A DNA stretch of 64,000 bases from Pseudoprimorskyibacter insulae (GCF_900302505.1 NZ_OMOJ01000001.1:806001-870000); one strand, 5' to 3'; counted from the first letter of the stretch, positions 16,264 through 25,188 are shown. Notes: generated by a model from the letters alone, not told the origin. Translations and numbers: made by a program.

Positions 16264-18549
16264 ATGAACAAGGCAATTTCAGAGGGCGTGGTATTTATGC
16301 CGCCCGCATTTTCATTTGGTCTGGGCCAATGGTCGAGCGGCGACGGAACGCCGGGGTCGGACACCTATGCAAATAACGGCAATGCCGCTTTGGTGCCCAG
16401 CGATGGTGATTTCGGCGGGTGTCTGGAACTGGTGAAGACACAATCCACGCAAAAGCTGCGGTATATGGGCGAAACCCCGATGCTGCCGGGGTGCTATTTG
16501 CAGATCACCGCGCGGGTCAAGGCAGTGTCGGGGCCGTTGCCATCGGTGCGCATTGCCGGTTGGGCGGGCAAAAGCGGCGGGGCGCATGTGTCTGGCTTGG
16601 TTGAAGCCGGGCCGAGCACGGCGCTGACCGGCTATGGCGAGGTGGTTGAGGTGAAGGCCATCGTTGGGCCGGGCGCGCGCACGGGCGTTAATTTGCCGTG
16701 GGGCACAGAGCCGGTCTACGGCCATTTCGGCCTTGATCTGACCGGGGCGACGGGCGGCGTTGTGCGTATCGACGATCTGGTGATCGAAGACATCACCCAC
16801 GCCTTCCATCGCAAGATGATGGATTGGGTGGATGTGCGAGATTTCGGCGCGGCCGGCAATGGCGTGACCGATGACAGCGCGGCGTTTGAGGCGGCAGATG
16901 CCGCAGCGGATGGGCGCGATATTCTGGTGCCGGCGGGCGTGTACCGGTTGAACAGCAGCGTGACGCTGGACAATCGCGTGCGGTTCGAAGGCACGCTGAG
17001 CATGCCGGACAGCGCGGTTCTGGCCCTGACGAAAAGCTTTGAACTGCCCACCTATATCGACGCGTTCGGGGATGAAGAGCAAGCCTTTCGCAAGGCGTTT
17101 CAGGCCCTTCTGAACAATGCCGACCACGAAAGCCTTGATCTTGGCGGGCGTCGTATTTCGGTGACTGGACCGATTGATATGCAGGCGGCGGTCAACAACC
17201 GCACTGAATTTGCGCAGCGCCGGGTGATCCGCAATGGTCAGTTGCGAGCAGAGGATACGGGCAATTGGACGCCCGATGTGGTGACCAGTCAGGCCAGCTA
17301 TTCGGCCAACACGCAGTACCGTCTGAAGAACGTGACCAATGTCGCCAATATCCCGGTTGGATCTCTGGTGACGGGCGCGGGCGTGGGGCGCGAAGTCTAT
17401 GTGCGGGCGCGCAATATCGCAGCGCAGGAACTGACATTGTCGCAGCCGCTGTATGATGCGGAAGGCACGCAGACCTATACCTTCACCCGGTTCAAATACA
17501 TCTTGGATTTCAGCGGCTTTGACAAGCTGCAGGATTTTGAGCTGTCGAACATTGAACTTCAGTGCAACGAATTGGCCAGCGGCGTGATGCTGGGCAAAAG
17601 CGGGCTGATCATGCATGTGCGTGATGTGGTCTTTAATCGGCCGGGTCATCGCGGGCTGACATCTATCGGGGAAGGCTGCGCGGGGATGTTGGTGGACCGC
17701 TGCAAGTTCATCAGCAAGGAAAACGGTGAACTGGTTCAGAACCGCCATACCATCGCGCTCAATGCCAATTCCAATGACGTCAAACTGCGCAACAACCGCG
17801 TGACCCAGTTCCGCCACTTCGCCGTTCTAAGCGGCGGGTATCAGATGATCATCGGCAACCACTTCTTTCAGGGCGACAGTTCTTCGAACGGGGTGCGAAC
17901 AGCGGGGATCGTTCTGGCGTCGCGGGCCTGCAATGTCACGATCTCGCACAACTACGTGGACAATTGCTTTGTCGAGTGGACGAACGAACGCGAAACCAGT
18001 CCCGATTTTACCGGCGGGTTTGCCTTTTCGGGCCTGACGATCAACAGCAACGTGTTCTTGTGTTCGCACGTTGCCAGCTGGTTTGCCTTTGTCGTGGTCA
18101 AGCCCTACGGGTCGGGTCAATACGTCAACGGGTTGAACGTCTCGGGCAACACCTTCCGCAGCGTCGGCGGGTCGATTGATCGGATTGAGCGGGTGGACAC
18201 AAGCTTTGCCGGGCTGGACATGGGCAAGATGCGCAACATCGATTTTGCCGGGAACACCTTCCAGAACGTCACGCGCGGCACGCAGAACCCGCTGACCCTG
18301 ACACATGTTCAATCCAGCGTGGCCAGCACTTGGCAGATCGGGACCGACGCGCATTTGCCGTTCGACGGGTATTTGCAAAAGGTCGAAAGCTTTGCCCCGA
18401 CCGATGCGATCAAGAACTCTAGCAACGTCAAACAATGGGACATGCCCTATGTCCGCCCCGAACAGGGCAGCAACAAGAATGAGGTGCATGTAGCGTGGCC
18501 GTCTTCGGTCAAGGGGGAGGTCACCTTGACCGTTCGCTGTGACGACTGA
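16264..18549 (+). CDS. Pectate-lyase-3 type right-handed beta-helix protein
   Basis: A 761-residue protein. About 180 N-terminal residues look like a beta-sandwich of the carbohydrate-binding or tail-fibre sort. The next segment has the classic start of the pectate lyase 3/GH28-related fold (WVDVRDFGAAGNGVTDDSAA, about residue 188 on), with a second helix region after about residue 340 (NNRVTQFRHFAVLSGG, VTISHNYVDNCF, GLNVSGNTFRSVGG). These asparagine-rich coils are usual for polysaccharide-degrading or -binding beta-helices. No signal peptide was seen. It is followed after 78 bases by a kinase-like gene on the same strand. Confidence 0.78.
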   Translation: MNKAISEGVVFMPPAFSFGLGQWSSGDGTPGSDTYANNGNAALVPSDGDFGGCLELVKTQSTQKLRYMGETPMLPGCYLQITARVKAVSGPLPSVRIAGWAGKSGGAHVSGLVEAGPSTALTGYGEVVEVKAIVGPGARTGVNLPWGTEPVYGHFGLDLTGATGGVVRIDDLVIEDITHAFHRKMMDWVDVRDFGAAGNGVTDDSAAFEAADAAADGRDILVPAGVYRLNSSVTLDNRVRFEGTLSMPDSAVLALTKSFELPTYIDAFGDEEQAFRKAFQALLNNADHESLDLGGRRISVTGPIDMQAAVNNRTEFAQRRVIRNGQLRAEDTGNWTPDVVTSQASYSANTQYRLKNVTNVANIPVGSLVTGAGVGREVYVRARNIAAQELTLSQPLYDAEGTQTYTFTRFKYILDFSGFDKLQDFELSNIELQCNELASGVMLGKSGLIMHVRDVVFNRPGHRGLTSIGEGCAGMLVDRCKFISKENGELVQNRHTIALNANSNDVKLRNNRVTQFRHFAVLSGGYQMIIGNHFFQGDSSSNGVRTAGIVLASRACNVTISHNYVDNCFVEWTNERETSPDFTGGFAFSGLTINSNVFLCSHVASWFAFVVVKPYGSGQYVNGLNVSGNTFRSVGGSIDRIERVDTSFAGLDMGKMRNIDFAGNTFQNVTRGTQNPLTLTHVQSSVASTWQIGTDAHLPFDGYLQKVESFAPTDAIKNSSNVKQWDMPYVRPEQGSNKNEVHVAWPSSVKGEVTLTVRCDD

Positions 18550-18627
18550 TTGGGGCAGGGCGGCGTTCTGAGTGGCGCCGCCCGTTCGTTCGGGCTAAAC
18601 GGGGCGCAGATTTGCCCGGAGGCCTTG

Positions 18628-19476
18628 ATGACCGATCTTGACGCGCTGCGCGACCTACTGCGCGAAGACAGCCCCTACCGCACTGCGCCGGTATCGCGCC
18701 TTGGCTATTTCTGCGCGCCTTTTCGGCCAAGTGGCGGCCCGCTGGCCGATAAGATCATCAAGATTTACCGTGGCTTGCCGGATAACGCGGCGCTGGATCG
18801 TTTGGCGCAATGTCACGATGACTATGTCGCGGCATTGGTCAAAACCGGGGTTCCGATGCCGCTGACCGAAATCCACTTGATGGATATGGGCGGGGCGCGC
18901 ATTCCGGTGATCGTCCAAGAAGCGCTGCCTGATGGCACCATGATGCGCCCCCTGATGCAAAGCGCCAGCCTTGCCGAAACACTGGACATGATGCAGGCGG
19001 CGGGCGAGGTGATCGCCACCTTCTGGAACAATGCCGACCAGTTCGACACGCGCATCGGCTTTCACCCGTCGATCCGCAATTTCGCCATTGTCGATGGTGG
19101 TGCCGTGTTCTTTGACAGCTTCCCGCCGCTGATCCACTACACCCGCGACGAGGTGGGTAAAATGCTGCTACAATATTCAGACAAGCGCCTGATGCGGCTT
19201 GTTGGGCCGTTCTTGCAAAAGAAGGTCACAGGCATTCAGGACGAATGGTATTCTGCCCCTGAAACACTTGTTGGTCTGGTCGGGTCGGCCTGCCGGTTGC
19301 GCCCCGACGATGCCGAGGCCTATCTGGATTGGGGGCGCGGCTTTGCCAAATCCGCCATGCCGCGCTGGGCCGATGAGGCGATTGCCGGTATGATCGAAGC
19401 GCCGCGCCTGCCCAGCTATTGGACGGGGTTTCGCAAGGTGCTGGGGCTTCAGGGCGAACCCAATCTAAAGAAGTGA
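18628..19476 (+). CDS. Kinase-like fold protein of unknown function
   Basis: A 282-residue cytoplasmic protein. I do not recognise the exact family (possibly DUF6206), but the segment FHPSIRNFAIVDGGAVFFDS resembles the catalytic loop and metal-binding part of aminoglycoside-phosphotransferase-like kinases: His, then Asn, then Asp in the usual order. The N-terminus lacks a clear glycine loop, so kinase activity is uncertain. The start at 18628 has a good CGGAGG site six bases upstream; the open frame runs on further upstream without support. It may form a transcription unit with the beta-helix gene before it. Confidence 0.6.
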   Translation: MTDLDALRDLLREDSPYRTAPVSRLGYFCAPFRPSGGPLADKIIKIYRGLPDNAALDRLAQCHDDYVAALVKTGVPMPLTEIHLMDMGGARIPVIVQEALPDGTMMRPLMQSASLAETLDMMQAAGEVIATFWNNADQFDTRIGFHPSIRNFAIVDGGAVFFDSFPPLIHYTRDEVGKMLLQYSDKRLMRLVGPFLQKKVTGIQDEWYSAPETLVGLVGSACRLRPDDAEAYLDWGRGFAKSAMPRWADEAIAGMIEAPRLPSYWTGFRKVLGLQGEPNLKK

Positions 19477-19527
19477 GCGTTGGCGGAATCGCGGGCCTGT
19501 GTCACACTTCCCGAAAGGGAGGACATC

Positions 19528-19845
19528 ATGCCAACAATCGTAAGCCCAAGCTCTGCCCAGACGGTTCTGACCACCTTTGAAACCACGCCCGGCACCTGTC
19601 AGGATCTGCTGGACCTGCTGAATGCCGCCTATACTGAAGTGATTTCAAAGCAGCCGGGATTTATCGCCGCCGCTCTGCACGTCAATGACGCGCAAACCCG
19701 GATTGCCAACTATTCGCAATGGCAGCGGCGCGAAGATTACCAAGCCATGTTGCGGTCGGATGAGATGCGCAAACGCAATCGGGTCATCAATGAACTGTGC
19801 CGCAGTTTTGAGCCGGTGATGTATGACGTGGCGGCGGTTTTCTGA
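19528..19845 (+). CDS. Antibiotic biosynthesis monooxygenase (ABM) domain protein
   Basis: A 105-residue dimeric ferredoxin-like protein of the ABM family. The tell-tale features are the small size, the LLDLLNAAYTEVISKQPGFIAAALHV strand-helix pattern, and SQWQRREDYQAML, the usual 'W-x-s-x-e-a-y' segment. Such proteins are often heme- or quinone-related oxygenases or just stress proteins; no substrate can be named. The ATG at 19528 has a GGGAGG site six bases upstream. UspA follows after 59 bases. Confidence 0.75.
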   Translation: MPTIVSPSSAQTVLTTFETTPGTCQDLLDLLNAAYTEVISKQPGFIAAALHVNDAQTRIANYSQWQRREDYQAMLRSDEMRKRNRVINELCRSFEPVMYDVAAVF

Positions 19846-19904
19846 CGCGGATCAAGGTGGACTTGTCTTCTTGGGCGCACACTGCCCCATGGAAGGAGAC
19901 CACC

Positions 19905-20312
19905 ATGTACAACAATATTCTAATCCCGGTCGCGTTTGACGAAGGCAAAACCGTCGGCGCGGCCCTTGATGTGGCCAAGGCGCTTTCGGCCAAGGGGGCG
20001 CAGATCACGTTCCTGCATGTCTTTGAAGACATTCCCAACTTCGCCGTGTCCTATGTGCCTACGGATTACCTGAAAGAGGCGCGCACCGCCATTCAGGCCG
20101 AATTGGACAACTTGGCCGACGGGCTGCCGAATGCGCGGGGTCTTCTGGTCGAAGGCCATGCCTCGCGGACCATCATAGACGTGGCCGAGCGTGAAGGCGC
20201 AGATTGCATCGTCGTTGCCTCGCATCGGCCCGGTATGCAGGATTTCCTGATCGGATCGACAGCGGCACAGGTCGTGCGCCATGCCAAATGCGCGGTGCAT
20301 GTGCTTCGGTGA
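19905..20312 (+). CDS. Universal stress protein (UspA family)
   Basis: Single-domain UspA protein of 135 residues. It opens with MYNNILIPVAFDEGK, the standard first strand and loop, and the C-terminal RPGMQDFLIGSTAAQVVRHA fits the ATP-binding G-x2-G-x9-G-S/T type motif only in part, so nucleotide binding is likely but not sure. The start at 19905 has a GGAAGGAG site seven bases upstream. It lies between the ABM gene and the hemerythrin gene and may share their transcript. Confidence 0.88.
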   Translation: MYNNILIPVAFDEGKTVGAALDVAKALSAKGAQITFLHVFEDIPNFAVSYVPTDYLKEARTAIQAELDNLADGLPNARGLLVEGHASRTIIDVAEREGADCIVVASHRPGMQDFLIGSTAAQVVRHAKCAVHVLR

Positions 20313-20347
20313 TTGACTTTGGCTGGCGGCGGGCCAATCTGCCAGCC

Positions 20348-20896
20348 ATGGACACATCACTTTCCCTGACTGAGCGTGAGGGCCTGCCCGAGGCCCTGCG
20401 CGTGCTATTGCAAGATTACCCGCGTGACGGCTGGCAATCCCACCCCAATTTTCAGGGGTTGGTGTCGTTCTGGCTCGATCGGCATCTGATGTTTCGGCGC
20501 TTGTCTGCGGCCTTGCTTGAGGATGTTGAGGAGCGGATGGACGGCAAGCTGGCGCAGGATGTCTATGTCTCGCGGCTTGGCCGGTTCGGCAATATGCTGG
20601 TGCAGCAGTTGCACGGCCACCACCAAATCGAAGATCACCACTATTTCCCGGTTCTGGTGCAGCGCGATACCCGACTGGAACGCGGGTTTGAAATCTTGGA
20701 TCGTGATCATCACGATTTGGACGGGCTGCTTGGCCGCTTTACCCAGCAGGCCAATGCGGTCCTGAAGGGCGGCGAGTTCGGCCCCTTCCGCGAAGAGGTT
20801 CTTTCCTTTGGGAAATTTCTCGAACGGCACCTGTCGGATGAGGAAGATTTGATCGTCCCCGTGATCCTGCGCGACGGTCCGCAATCTTTGGAATAG
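20348..20896 (+). CDS. Hemerythrin/HHE cation-binding domain protein
   Basis: A 182-residue predicted di-iron protein. The HHE-type ligands are visible in order: HLMFRR near residue 45, HGHHQIEDHHYFP in the middle, DHHDLDGL, and HLSDEEDLIVP near the C-terminus. Proteins of this class sense or store oxygen, NO or iron. The ATG at 20348 lies 36 bases after the uspA stop; the frame is open further upstream through uspA but that part is a shadow. No strong ribosome binding site precedes it, so coupling to uspA is plausible. Confidence 0.82.
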   Translation: MDTSLSLTEREGLPEALRVLLQDYPRDGWQSHPNFQGLVSFWLDRHLMFRRLSAALLEDVEERMDGKLAQDVYVSRLGRFGNMLVQQLHGHHQIEDHHYFPVLVQRDTRLERGFEILDRDHHDLDGLLGRFTQQANAVLKGGEFGPFREEVLSFGKFLERHLSDEEDLIVPVILRDGPQSLE

Positions 20897-21022
20897 GCGC
20901 AGAATTCCCCCTGACAGAATGTCGCACAAAGGCGTAATATCCCGCTTGAGGCGCGCGACTCAGATGATGTTGCCCGAGGTCGGAAAACGAAGTTCGCAGC
21001 GCCGGTTTTTTGGAGCTCCTTC

Positions 21023-21382
21023 ATGGATCTTTTGGTGGCCTCGTCCGCATCGCTCGCTGCGGTGCTGCTTTATGCGTGGGCCTATGGCGTGTTCAATTCA
21101 CCCAATCCGCCCAAATGGGCAAAATCCGAAGCATTGGCATCGACTGTCGCTCTGGTGTTCACCTGTCTGACGCCGCTTGGGATTGGTTTCTTCTTCCGCG
21201 GTATCCTTGGCAATATCGCTGGCCAGTCGGTATTTGGTTGGGCTTCAATCGCTGTTGCTGCTGTTGTGATCTACATGGTCGTTCCGCGCTTGGTCGCTCC
21301 GGCCCGTCGTCCGAAACTGGACAACGTGGTTCCGATGCCCACCGGCCCGTCGGCCCCGCGTCCGGTCAAACTGGCGGCCTAA
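21023..21382 (+). CDS. Small membrane protein of unknown function
   Basis: A 119-residue protein with three hydrophobic stretches (about 8-24, 40-62, 68-88) and a polar Pro/Arg-rich tail (APARRPKLDNVVPMPTGPSA). I do not recognise the family. GGAGC lies eight bases before the ATG. It lies 63 bases before thioredoxin on the same strand, and might be co-transcribed with it. Confidence 0.65.
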   Translation: MDLLVASSASLAAVLLYAWAYGVFNSPNPPKWAKSEALASTVALVFTCLTPLGIGFFFRGILGNIAGQSVFGWASIAVAAVVIYMVVPRLVAPARRPKLDNVVPMPTGPSAPRPVKLAA

Positions 21383-21445
21383 GGCTCTTGTCAGATATTG
21401 CGCGGCTCCCATATATATTGAAATCGCAATATGAAGGAGCCGCCA

Positions 21446-21868
21446 ATGGCTGGCAAGAAAATCACCTGCCTTGACTGTGGTCAGGTCAACCGCGTCCCCG
21501 AAGACAAGCTGAACGCAGGTCCGAAATGCGGCACCTGCGGCGCGGCGTTGATGCCCGGCAAAGCCGTTGAGGTTGACTTTGCGACGCTGCAAAAGGCGGC
21601 GCGCAATGATGACGTGCCTTTGGTCGTGGATTTCTGGGCACCCTGGTGCGGCCCATGCCGGATGATGGCACCGGAATTTTCCAAGGCCGCGCAAACGCTT
21701 GGCGGTTCGGTTCGGCTGGTCAAGCTGAACACCGAAGACCATCAGGCCGCAGGCAGCGCCTATGGCATTCGCGGTATTCCGACGATGGTGAAATTTGCCG
21801 GGGGCCGGGAACTCAAGCGCCAATCGGGCGCGGTTCAGGCCGCTGCAATCGTGAACTGGGCCGGGTAG
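21446..21868 (+). CDS. trxC: Thioredoxin 2 (zinc-binding N-terminus)
   Basis: A 140-residue thiol-disulfide reductase of the TrxC type. The N-terminus has two CxxC pairs (CLDCGQ and CGTCG) that bind zinc; the redox active site is WCGPC in FWAPWCGPCRMM, and the cis-proline is in GIRGIPTMVKF. GAAGGAG seven bases upstream fixes the ATG at 21446. TrxC proteins are usually induced by oxidative stress. A hairpin terminator follows. Confidence 0.93.
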   Translation: MAGKKITCLDCGQVNRVPEDKLNAGPKCGTCGAALMPGKAVEVDFATLQKAARNDDVPLVVDFWAPWCGPCRMMAPEFSKAAQTLGGSVRLVKLNTEDHQAAGSAYGIRGIPTMVKFAGGRELKRQSGAVQAAAIVNWAG

Positions 21869-21880
21869 GCCACAAAAGCA

Positions 21881-21907
21881 ATGGGCCGGAAAACCCGGCC
21901 CATTTTC
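21881..21907. terminator. Terminator between trxC and the cold-shock gene
   Basis: Perfect 9-base arms ATGGGCCGG and CCGGCCCAT with loop AAAAC, followed by TTTT on the plus strand. It sits between two convergent genes. Confidence 0.75.
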
Positions 21908-21915
21908 ACTTGCCC

Positions 21916-22122
21916 TTAGGCCAGTGCGATATCTACCGCGCTTTCGCGGCCATCACGGCCCGAGCGCAGTTCGTAGGTCACTTTCTGGTTGTCAGCCAGA
22001 CCGGTCAGGCCCGAACGCTCAACAGCAGAAATGTGTACGAAAACGTCTTTGCCGCCGTCTTCAGGTGCGATGAAGCCGTAGCCTTTGGTGGTGTTGAACC
22101 ATTTCACGGTGCCATTGGCCAT
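21916..22122 (-). CDS. Cold-shock domain protein (CspA family)
   Basis: A 68-residue single-stranded nucleic-acid binding protein. RNP1 (KGYGFIAP) and RNP2 (DVFVHISAV) are intact. AGGAGA lies seven bases before the ATG. The 235 bases upstream (22123-22357) contain no ORF and probably hold a long 5' leader, as is usual for this family. It is convergent with trxC. Confidence 0.95.
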   Translation of the reverse strand: MANGTVKWFNTTKGYGFIAPEDGGKDVFVHISAVERSGLTGLADNQKVTYELRSGRDGRESAVDIALA

Positions 22123-22357
22123 ATCCGTGGTCTCCTAGTTGTTGCCGCACGCGGAATTGCTGCGGCCCGGCGATGTCAGAGCAGTATCGGTTGCACTGGC
22201 GCCGTAGAAGGAGACAGGTAGGCGATAAAGGTAACTTGCAGCCTGTTATATGGCAGGTTGTGTGAGTCGGAGCAAGCCTAGCGAAAGTTTGGAGCCTCTG
22301 AAAGAATTGCAAAAGTGGCGGCTTTGCGCGATGTTGGCGCAAACATAGGGGGCCGAC

Positions 22358-22831
22358 ATGGGTTTGATTTGGACGGGCGTGTTGATGGGCATCGGCGGCA
22401 CGGCGGCTATGGATGTCTGGGCGATGGTGCTCAATAAGCTGGCGGGCCAGCCCAAACCCAACTGGGCCAACCCCGGCCGCTGGTTCGCGCATCTGTTCCG
22501 GGGCCGCGTGTTCCACGACGATATCGCCAGATCCGAGCCTGTGTCGGGCGAGCTGGCCCTTGGCTGGGCCTTCCACTACCTCGTCGGCATCATCTACGGT
22601 GTGGTCTTCGTTCTGCTGGTCGGGCCGGGCTGGCTGGCTGAGCCAACTTTCCTCCCCGTCTGGATCTGGGGCCTTCTAACCATCGTCGGCGGCTGGTGCC
22701 TGCTCCATCCCGGCATGGGGCTTGGCTGGTTCCTGTCCCGCACCCCGCGCCCGTGGAAAGGCCGCGCCATGGGTCTGGTCGCTCATACGGTGTTCGCGCT
22801 GGGTATGTGGGCTGTGGCGCTGGCGGTTTGA
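22358..22831 (+). CDS. DUF2938 membrane protein
   Basis: A 157-residue membrane protein with about four helices. Typical DUF2938 features are GIGGTAAMDVWA at the start, NPGRWFAHLFRGR, FHYLVGIIYG, and the final P-G-MGLGWFLSRTP segment. Function is unknown. It ends 35 bases before the RAYT gene. Confidence 0.85.
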   Translation: MGLIWTGVLMGIGGTAAMDVWAMVLNKLAGQPKPNWANPGRWFAHLFRGRVFHDDIARSEPVSGELALGWAFHYLVGIIYGVVFVLLVGPGWLAEPTFLPVWIWGLLTIVGGWCLLHPGMGLGWFLSRTPRPWKGRAMGLVAHTVFALGMWAVALAV

Positions 22832-22866
22832 ACATTTGTTAACCAAGCCGCGCCTAGGCTTGGGCC

Positions 22867-23427
22867 ATGCCGAACTACACCCGCCGAAAGGTCGCCGGGG
22901 CGACCGTGTTCTTCACCGTGAACCTTGCGCAGCGGCAGGGGCGGCTCTTGGTTGATGAGATTGACGTGTTGCGCGAAGCGGTGGCCTATACCCGCGCCCG
23001 CCGCCCGTTCGGGATCGAGGCTTGGGTCGTTCTGCCAGACCACATGCACGCCATCTGGACCTTGCCAGAGGACGACAGCAATTACTCCGACCGCTGGGGC
23101 GCGATCAAAGCGCGGTTTTCCAAACGGGTGCGCGAAGAACAGGGCGGCGCGGTGGGTTATAAACCCACCCTACGGCGTGGGAATGATGTCGAACGTTTGC
23201 GCGCATCTCGCAGCGCCAGCAAAGTCGCCAAACAAGACGCCGGGATATGGCAGCGCCGTTTTTGGGAGCATCACATTCGCGGCAAAGCCGATCTAGAGGC
23301 CCATCTGCGGTATTGCTGGCTGAACCCGGTGAAACACGGGCTGGTGGCCGACCCGTTTGATTGGCCCTATTCATCGATCCACCGCGATCACCAAATGGGG
23401 CGGGTGGAACACCTAGAAACGCCGTAG
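22867..23427 (+). CDS. REP-associated tyrosine transposase (RAYT)
   Basis: A 186-residue Y1/HUH transposase of the TnpA-REP family. The HUH metal site is HMH in LPDHMHAIWTLP, and the catalytic tyrosine is in RYCWLNPVKHG. The N-terminus (MPNYTRRKVAGATVFFTVNL) is also typical. Such enzymes nick and join single-stranded REP hairpins. An inverted pair of 26-base REP-like elements lies at 23152-23177 within the coding region and at 23420-23445, where it contains the TAG stop codon. It appears intact. Confidence 0.92.
   Translation: MPNYTRRKVAGATVFFTVNLAQRQGRLLVDEIDVLREAVAYTRARRPFGIEAWVVLPDHMHAIWTLPEDDSNYSDRWGAIKARFSKRVREEQGGAVGYKPTLRRGNDVERLRASRSASKVAKQDAGIWQRRFWEHHIRGKADLEAHLRYCWLNPVKHGLVADPFDWPYSSIHRDHQMGRVEHLETP
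23152..23177 (+). repeat. REP-like palindrome inside the RAYT gene
   Basis: GTGGGTTATAAACCCACCC followed by TACGGCG. It encodes GYKPTLRR in the protein. It matches the complement of the downstream element in 24 of 26 positions, differing only in the loop. Confidence 0.75.
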
Positions 23428-23445
23428 GGTGGGTTTTCAACCCAC
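23420..23445 (-). repeat. REP-like palindrome at the RAYT stop codon
   Basis: Reads CGCCGTAGGGTGGG then TTTTCAACCCAC on the plus strand, i.e. the first element inverted. The RAYT TAG (23425-23427) lies inside it. A partial third unit (TTTCGACCCACGGCC) follows at 23451-23465. Confidence 0.75.
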
Positions 23446-23485
23446 GGCCTTTCGACCCACGGCCAACTAGCTAGTCCGCAACAAA

Positions 23486-23507
23486 AAAGCGGCCCGAAGG
23501 CCGCTTT
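23486..23507 (-). terminator. Intrinsic terminator of ettA
   Basis: Arms AAAGCGGCC and GGCCGCTTT (9 bases, loop CGAA) lie 25 bases beyond the ettA stop codon; on the minus strand a TTTTTT run follows the stem. Confidence 0.88.
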
Positions 23508-23532
23508 CCCGTAACTCAATTGCCCCGAGCAA

Positions 23533-25188
23533 TTACCGCACGAACTTCTTGAACTTCACGCGCTTCGGCTCAAGGGCATCTGCCCCCAGACGGCGTTTTT
23601 TGTCTTCTTCGTAGTCCTCGAAGTTGCCCTCGAACCACTCGACATGGGCCTCGCCTTCGAAGGCCAGGATGTGCGTACAGATCCGGTCGAGGAAGAAACG
23701 GTCGTGCGAGATGACCACGGCGCAGCCGGCGAAATCGACCAGCGCGTCTTCGAGCGCGCGGAGGGTTTCGACGTCCAGATCGTTCGTCGGTTCGTCGAGC
23801 AGCAGAACGTTGCCGCCCTCTTTCAGCAGGCGGGCCATGTGGACGCGGTTGCGCTCACCGCCCGACAGAAGCGAGACCTTCTTCTGCTGGTCGCTGCCTT
23901 TGAAGTTGAAGGCCGAGCAATAGGCGCGGCTGTTCATCTGCGCGTCGCCCAGTTGGATGATCTCGGCCCCGCCGGTGATCGCTTCCCAGACGTTTTCGCC
24001 GTCTTTCAGGTCGTCGCGCGACTGGTCCACGTAGGACAGCTGCACGGTGTCGCCGTATTCCACGGTGCCCGCGTCGGGCTTTTCCTGACCGGTCAGCATT
24101 TTGAACAGCGTCGATTTGCCGGCGCCGTTCGGGCCGATCACGCCCACGATGCCACCCGGCGGCAGCGAAAAATCAAGCCCTTCGATCAACAGCTTATCGC
24201 CCATGGCTTTCTTCAGGCCATTGACCTCGATGACCTTCGAGCCAAGGCGCTGGCCGTTCGGGATAACGATCTGGGCGCGTCCGATTTTTTCGCGCTCGGA
24301 CTGGTTCGCCAGTTCTTCATAGGCTTGGATACGGGCCTTGGATTTGGCCTGACGGGCCTTGGCACCTTGACGCATCCACTCAAGTTCGCGTTCCAGCGTT
24401 TTCTGCTTGGCCTTGTCTTCCTTGGCCTCATGCTCAAGACGCTTGGCTTTCTGTTCCAGCCAGCTGGAATAGTTGCCCTCATAGGGAATGCCGCGGCCAC
24501 GGTCGAGTTCGAGGATCCAGCCGGTGATGTCGTCAAGGAAGTAACGGTCGTGGGTGACGACCAGAATGGTGCCCTTGTACTCGATCAGGTGGTTTTGCAG
24601 CCACGCGATGGTTTCGGCGTCAAGGTGGTTGGTCGGTTCGTCAAGCAGCAGCATGTCAGGCGCTTCCAGCAGCAGCTTGCACAGCGCCACGCGGCGGGCC
24701 TCACCGCCCGAAAGGTTTGCGGGCATCGCGTCATCGGCCGGGCAGCGCAGCGCTTCCATCGCCACGTCGATCTGGCTGTCGAGATCCCAAAGGTTCTCGG
24801 CGTCGATCTGGTCTTGCAGCTTGGCCATTTCATCAGCGGTTTCGTCGCTGTAGTTCATCGCCAGTTCGTTATACTTGTCGAGGATGGCCTTTTTCTTGGC
24901 CACGCCCAGCATCACGTTTTCACGAACGGTCAGCGATGCATCCAGCTTGGGCTCCTGCGGCAGATAGCCTACTTTGGCGCCTTCAGCGGCCCAAGCCTCG
25001 CCCGAGAAGTCCTTGTCCATGCCGGCCATGATCTTCAGCAGGGTCGATTTACCCGCGCCGTTGACGCCGACCACACCGATTTTCACGCCGGGCAGGAAGG
25101 ACAGGTGGATGTTCTCAAAGCATTTCTTACCGCCGGGATAGGTCTTGGAGACCCCCTGCATGTGATAGACGTACTGATAGGCTGCCAT
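23533..25188 (-). CDS. ettA: Energy-dependent translational throttle protein EttA (ABC-F)
   Basis: ABC-F ATPase that binds the ribosomal E site and gates the first peptide bond according to the ATP/ADP ratio. It has two ATPase domains with Walker A GVNGAGKST and GPNGAGKST, signatures LSGGEARR and LSGGERNR, and Walker B LLLDEPTNHLD and LLLDEPTNDLD. The charged arm and linker (LEHEAKEDKAKQKTLERELE) lies between them. The 551-residue length and the start YQYVYHMQGVSKTYPGGKK are typical of EttA rather than Uup or YbiT. It is a single-gene unit with its own terminator. Confidence 0.95.
   Translation of the reverse strand: MAAYQYVYHMQGVSKTYPGGKKCFENIHLSFLPGVKIGVVGVNGAGKSTLLKIMAGMDKDFSGEAWAAEGAKVGYLPQEPKLDASLTVRENVMLGVAKKKAILDKYNELAMNYSDETADEMAKLQDQIDAENLWDLDSQIDVAMEALRCPADDAMPANLSGGEARRVALCKLLLEAPDMLLLDEPTNHLDAETIAWLQNHLIEYKGTILVVTHDRYFLDDITGWILELDRGRGIPYEGNYSSWLEQKAKRLEHEAKEDKAKQKTLERELEWMRQGAKARQAKSKARIQAYEELANQSEREKIGRAQIVIPNGQRLGSKVIEVNGLKKAMGDKLLIEGLDFSLPPGGIVGVIGPNGAGKSTLFKMLTGQEKPDAGTVEYGDTVQLSYVDQSRDDLKDGENVWEAITGGAEIIQLGDAQMNSRAYCSAFNFKGSDQQKKVSLLSGGERNRVHMARLLKEGGNVLLLDEPTNDLDVETLRALEDALVDFAGCAVVISHDRFFLDRICTHILAFEGEAHVEWFEGNFEDYEEDKKRRLGADALEPKRVKFKKFVR

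Noticed and set aside
16312-17817. 501-codon open frame opposite the beta-helix gene
   Set aside because: Shadow; composition is unlike a real protein and the plus-strand gene has clear domains.
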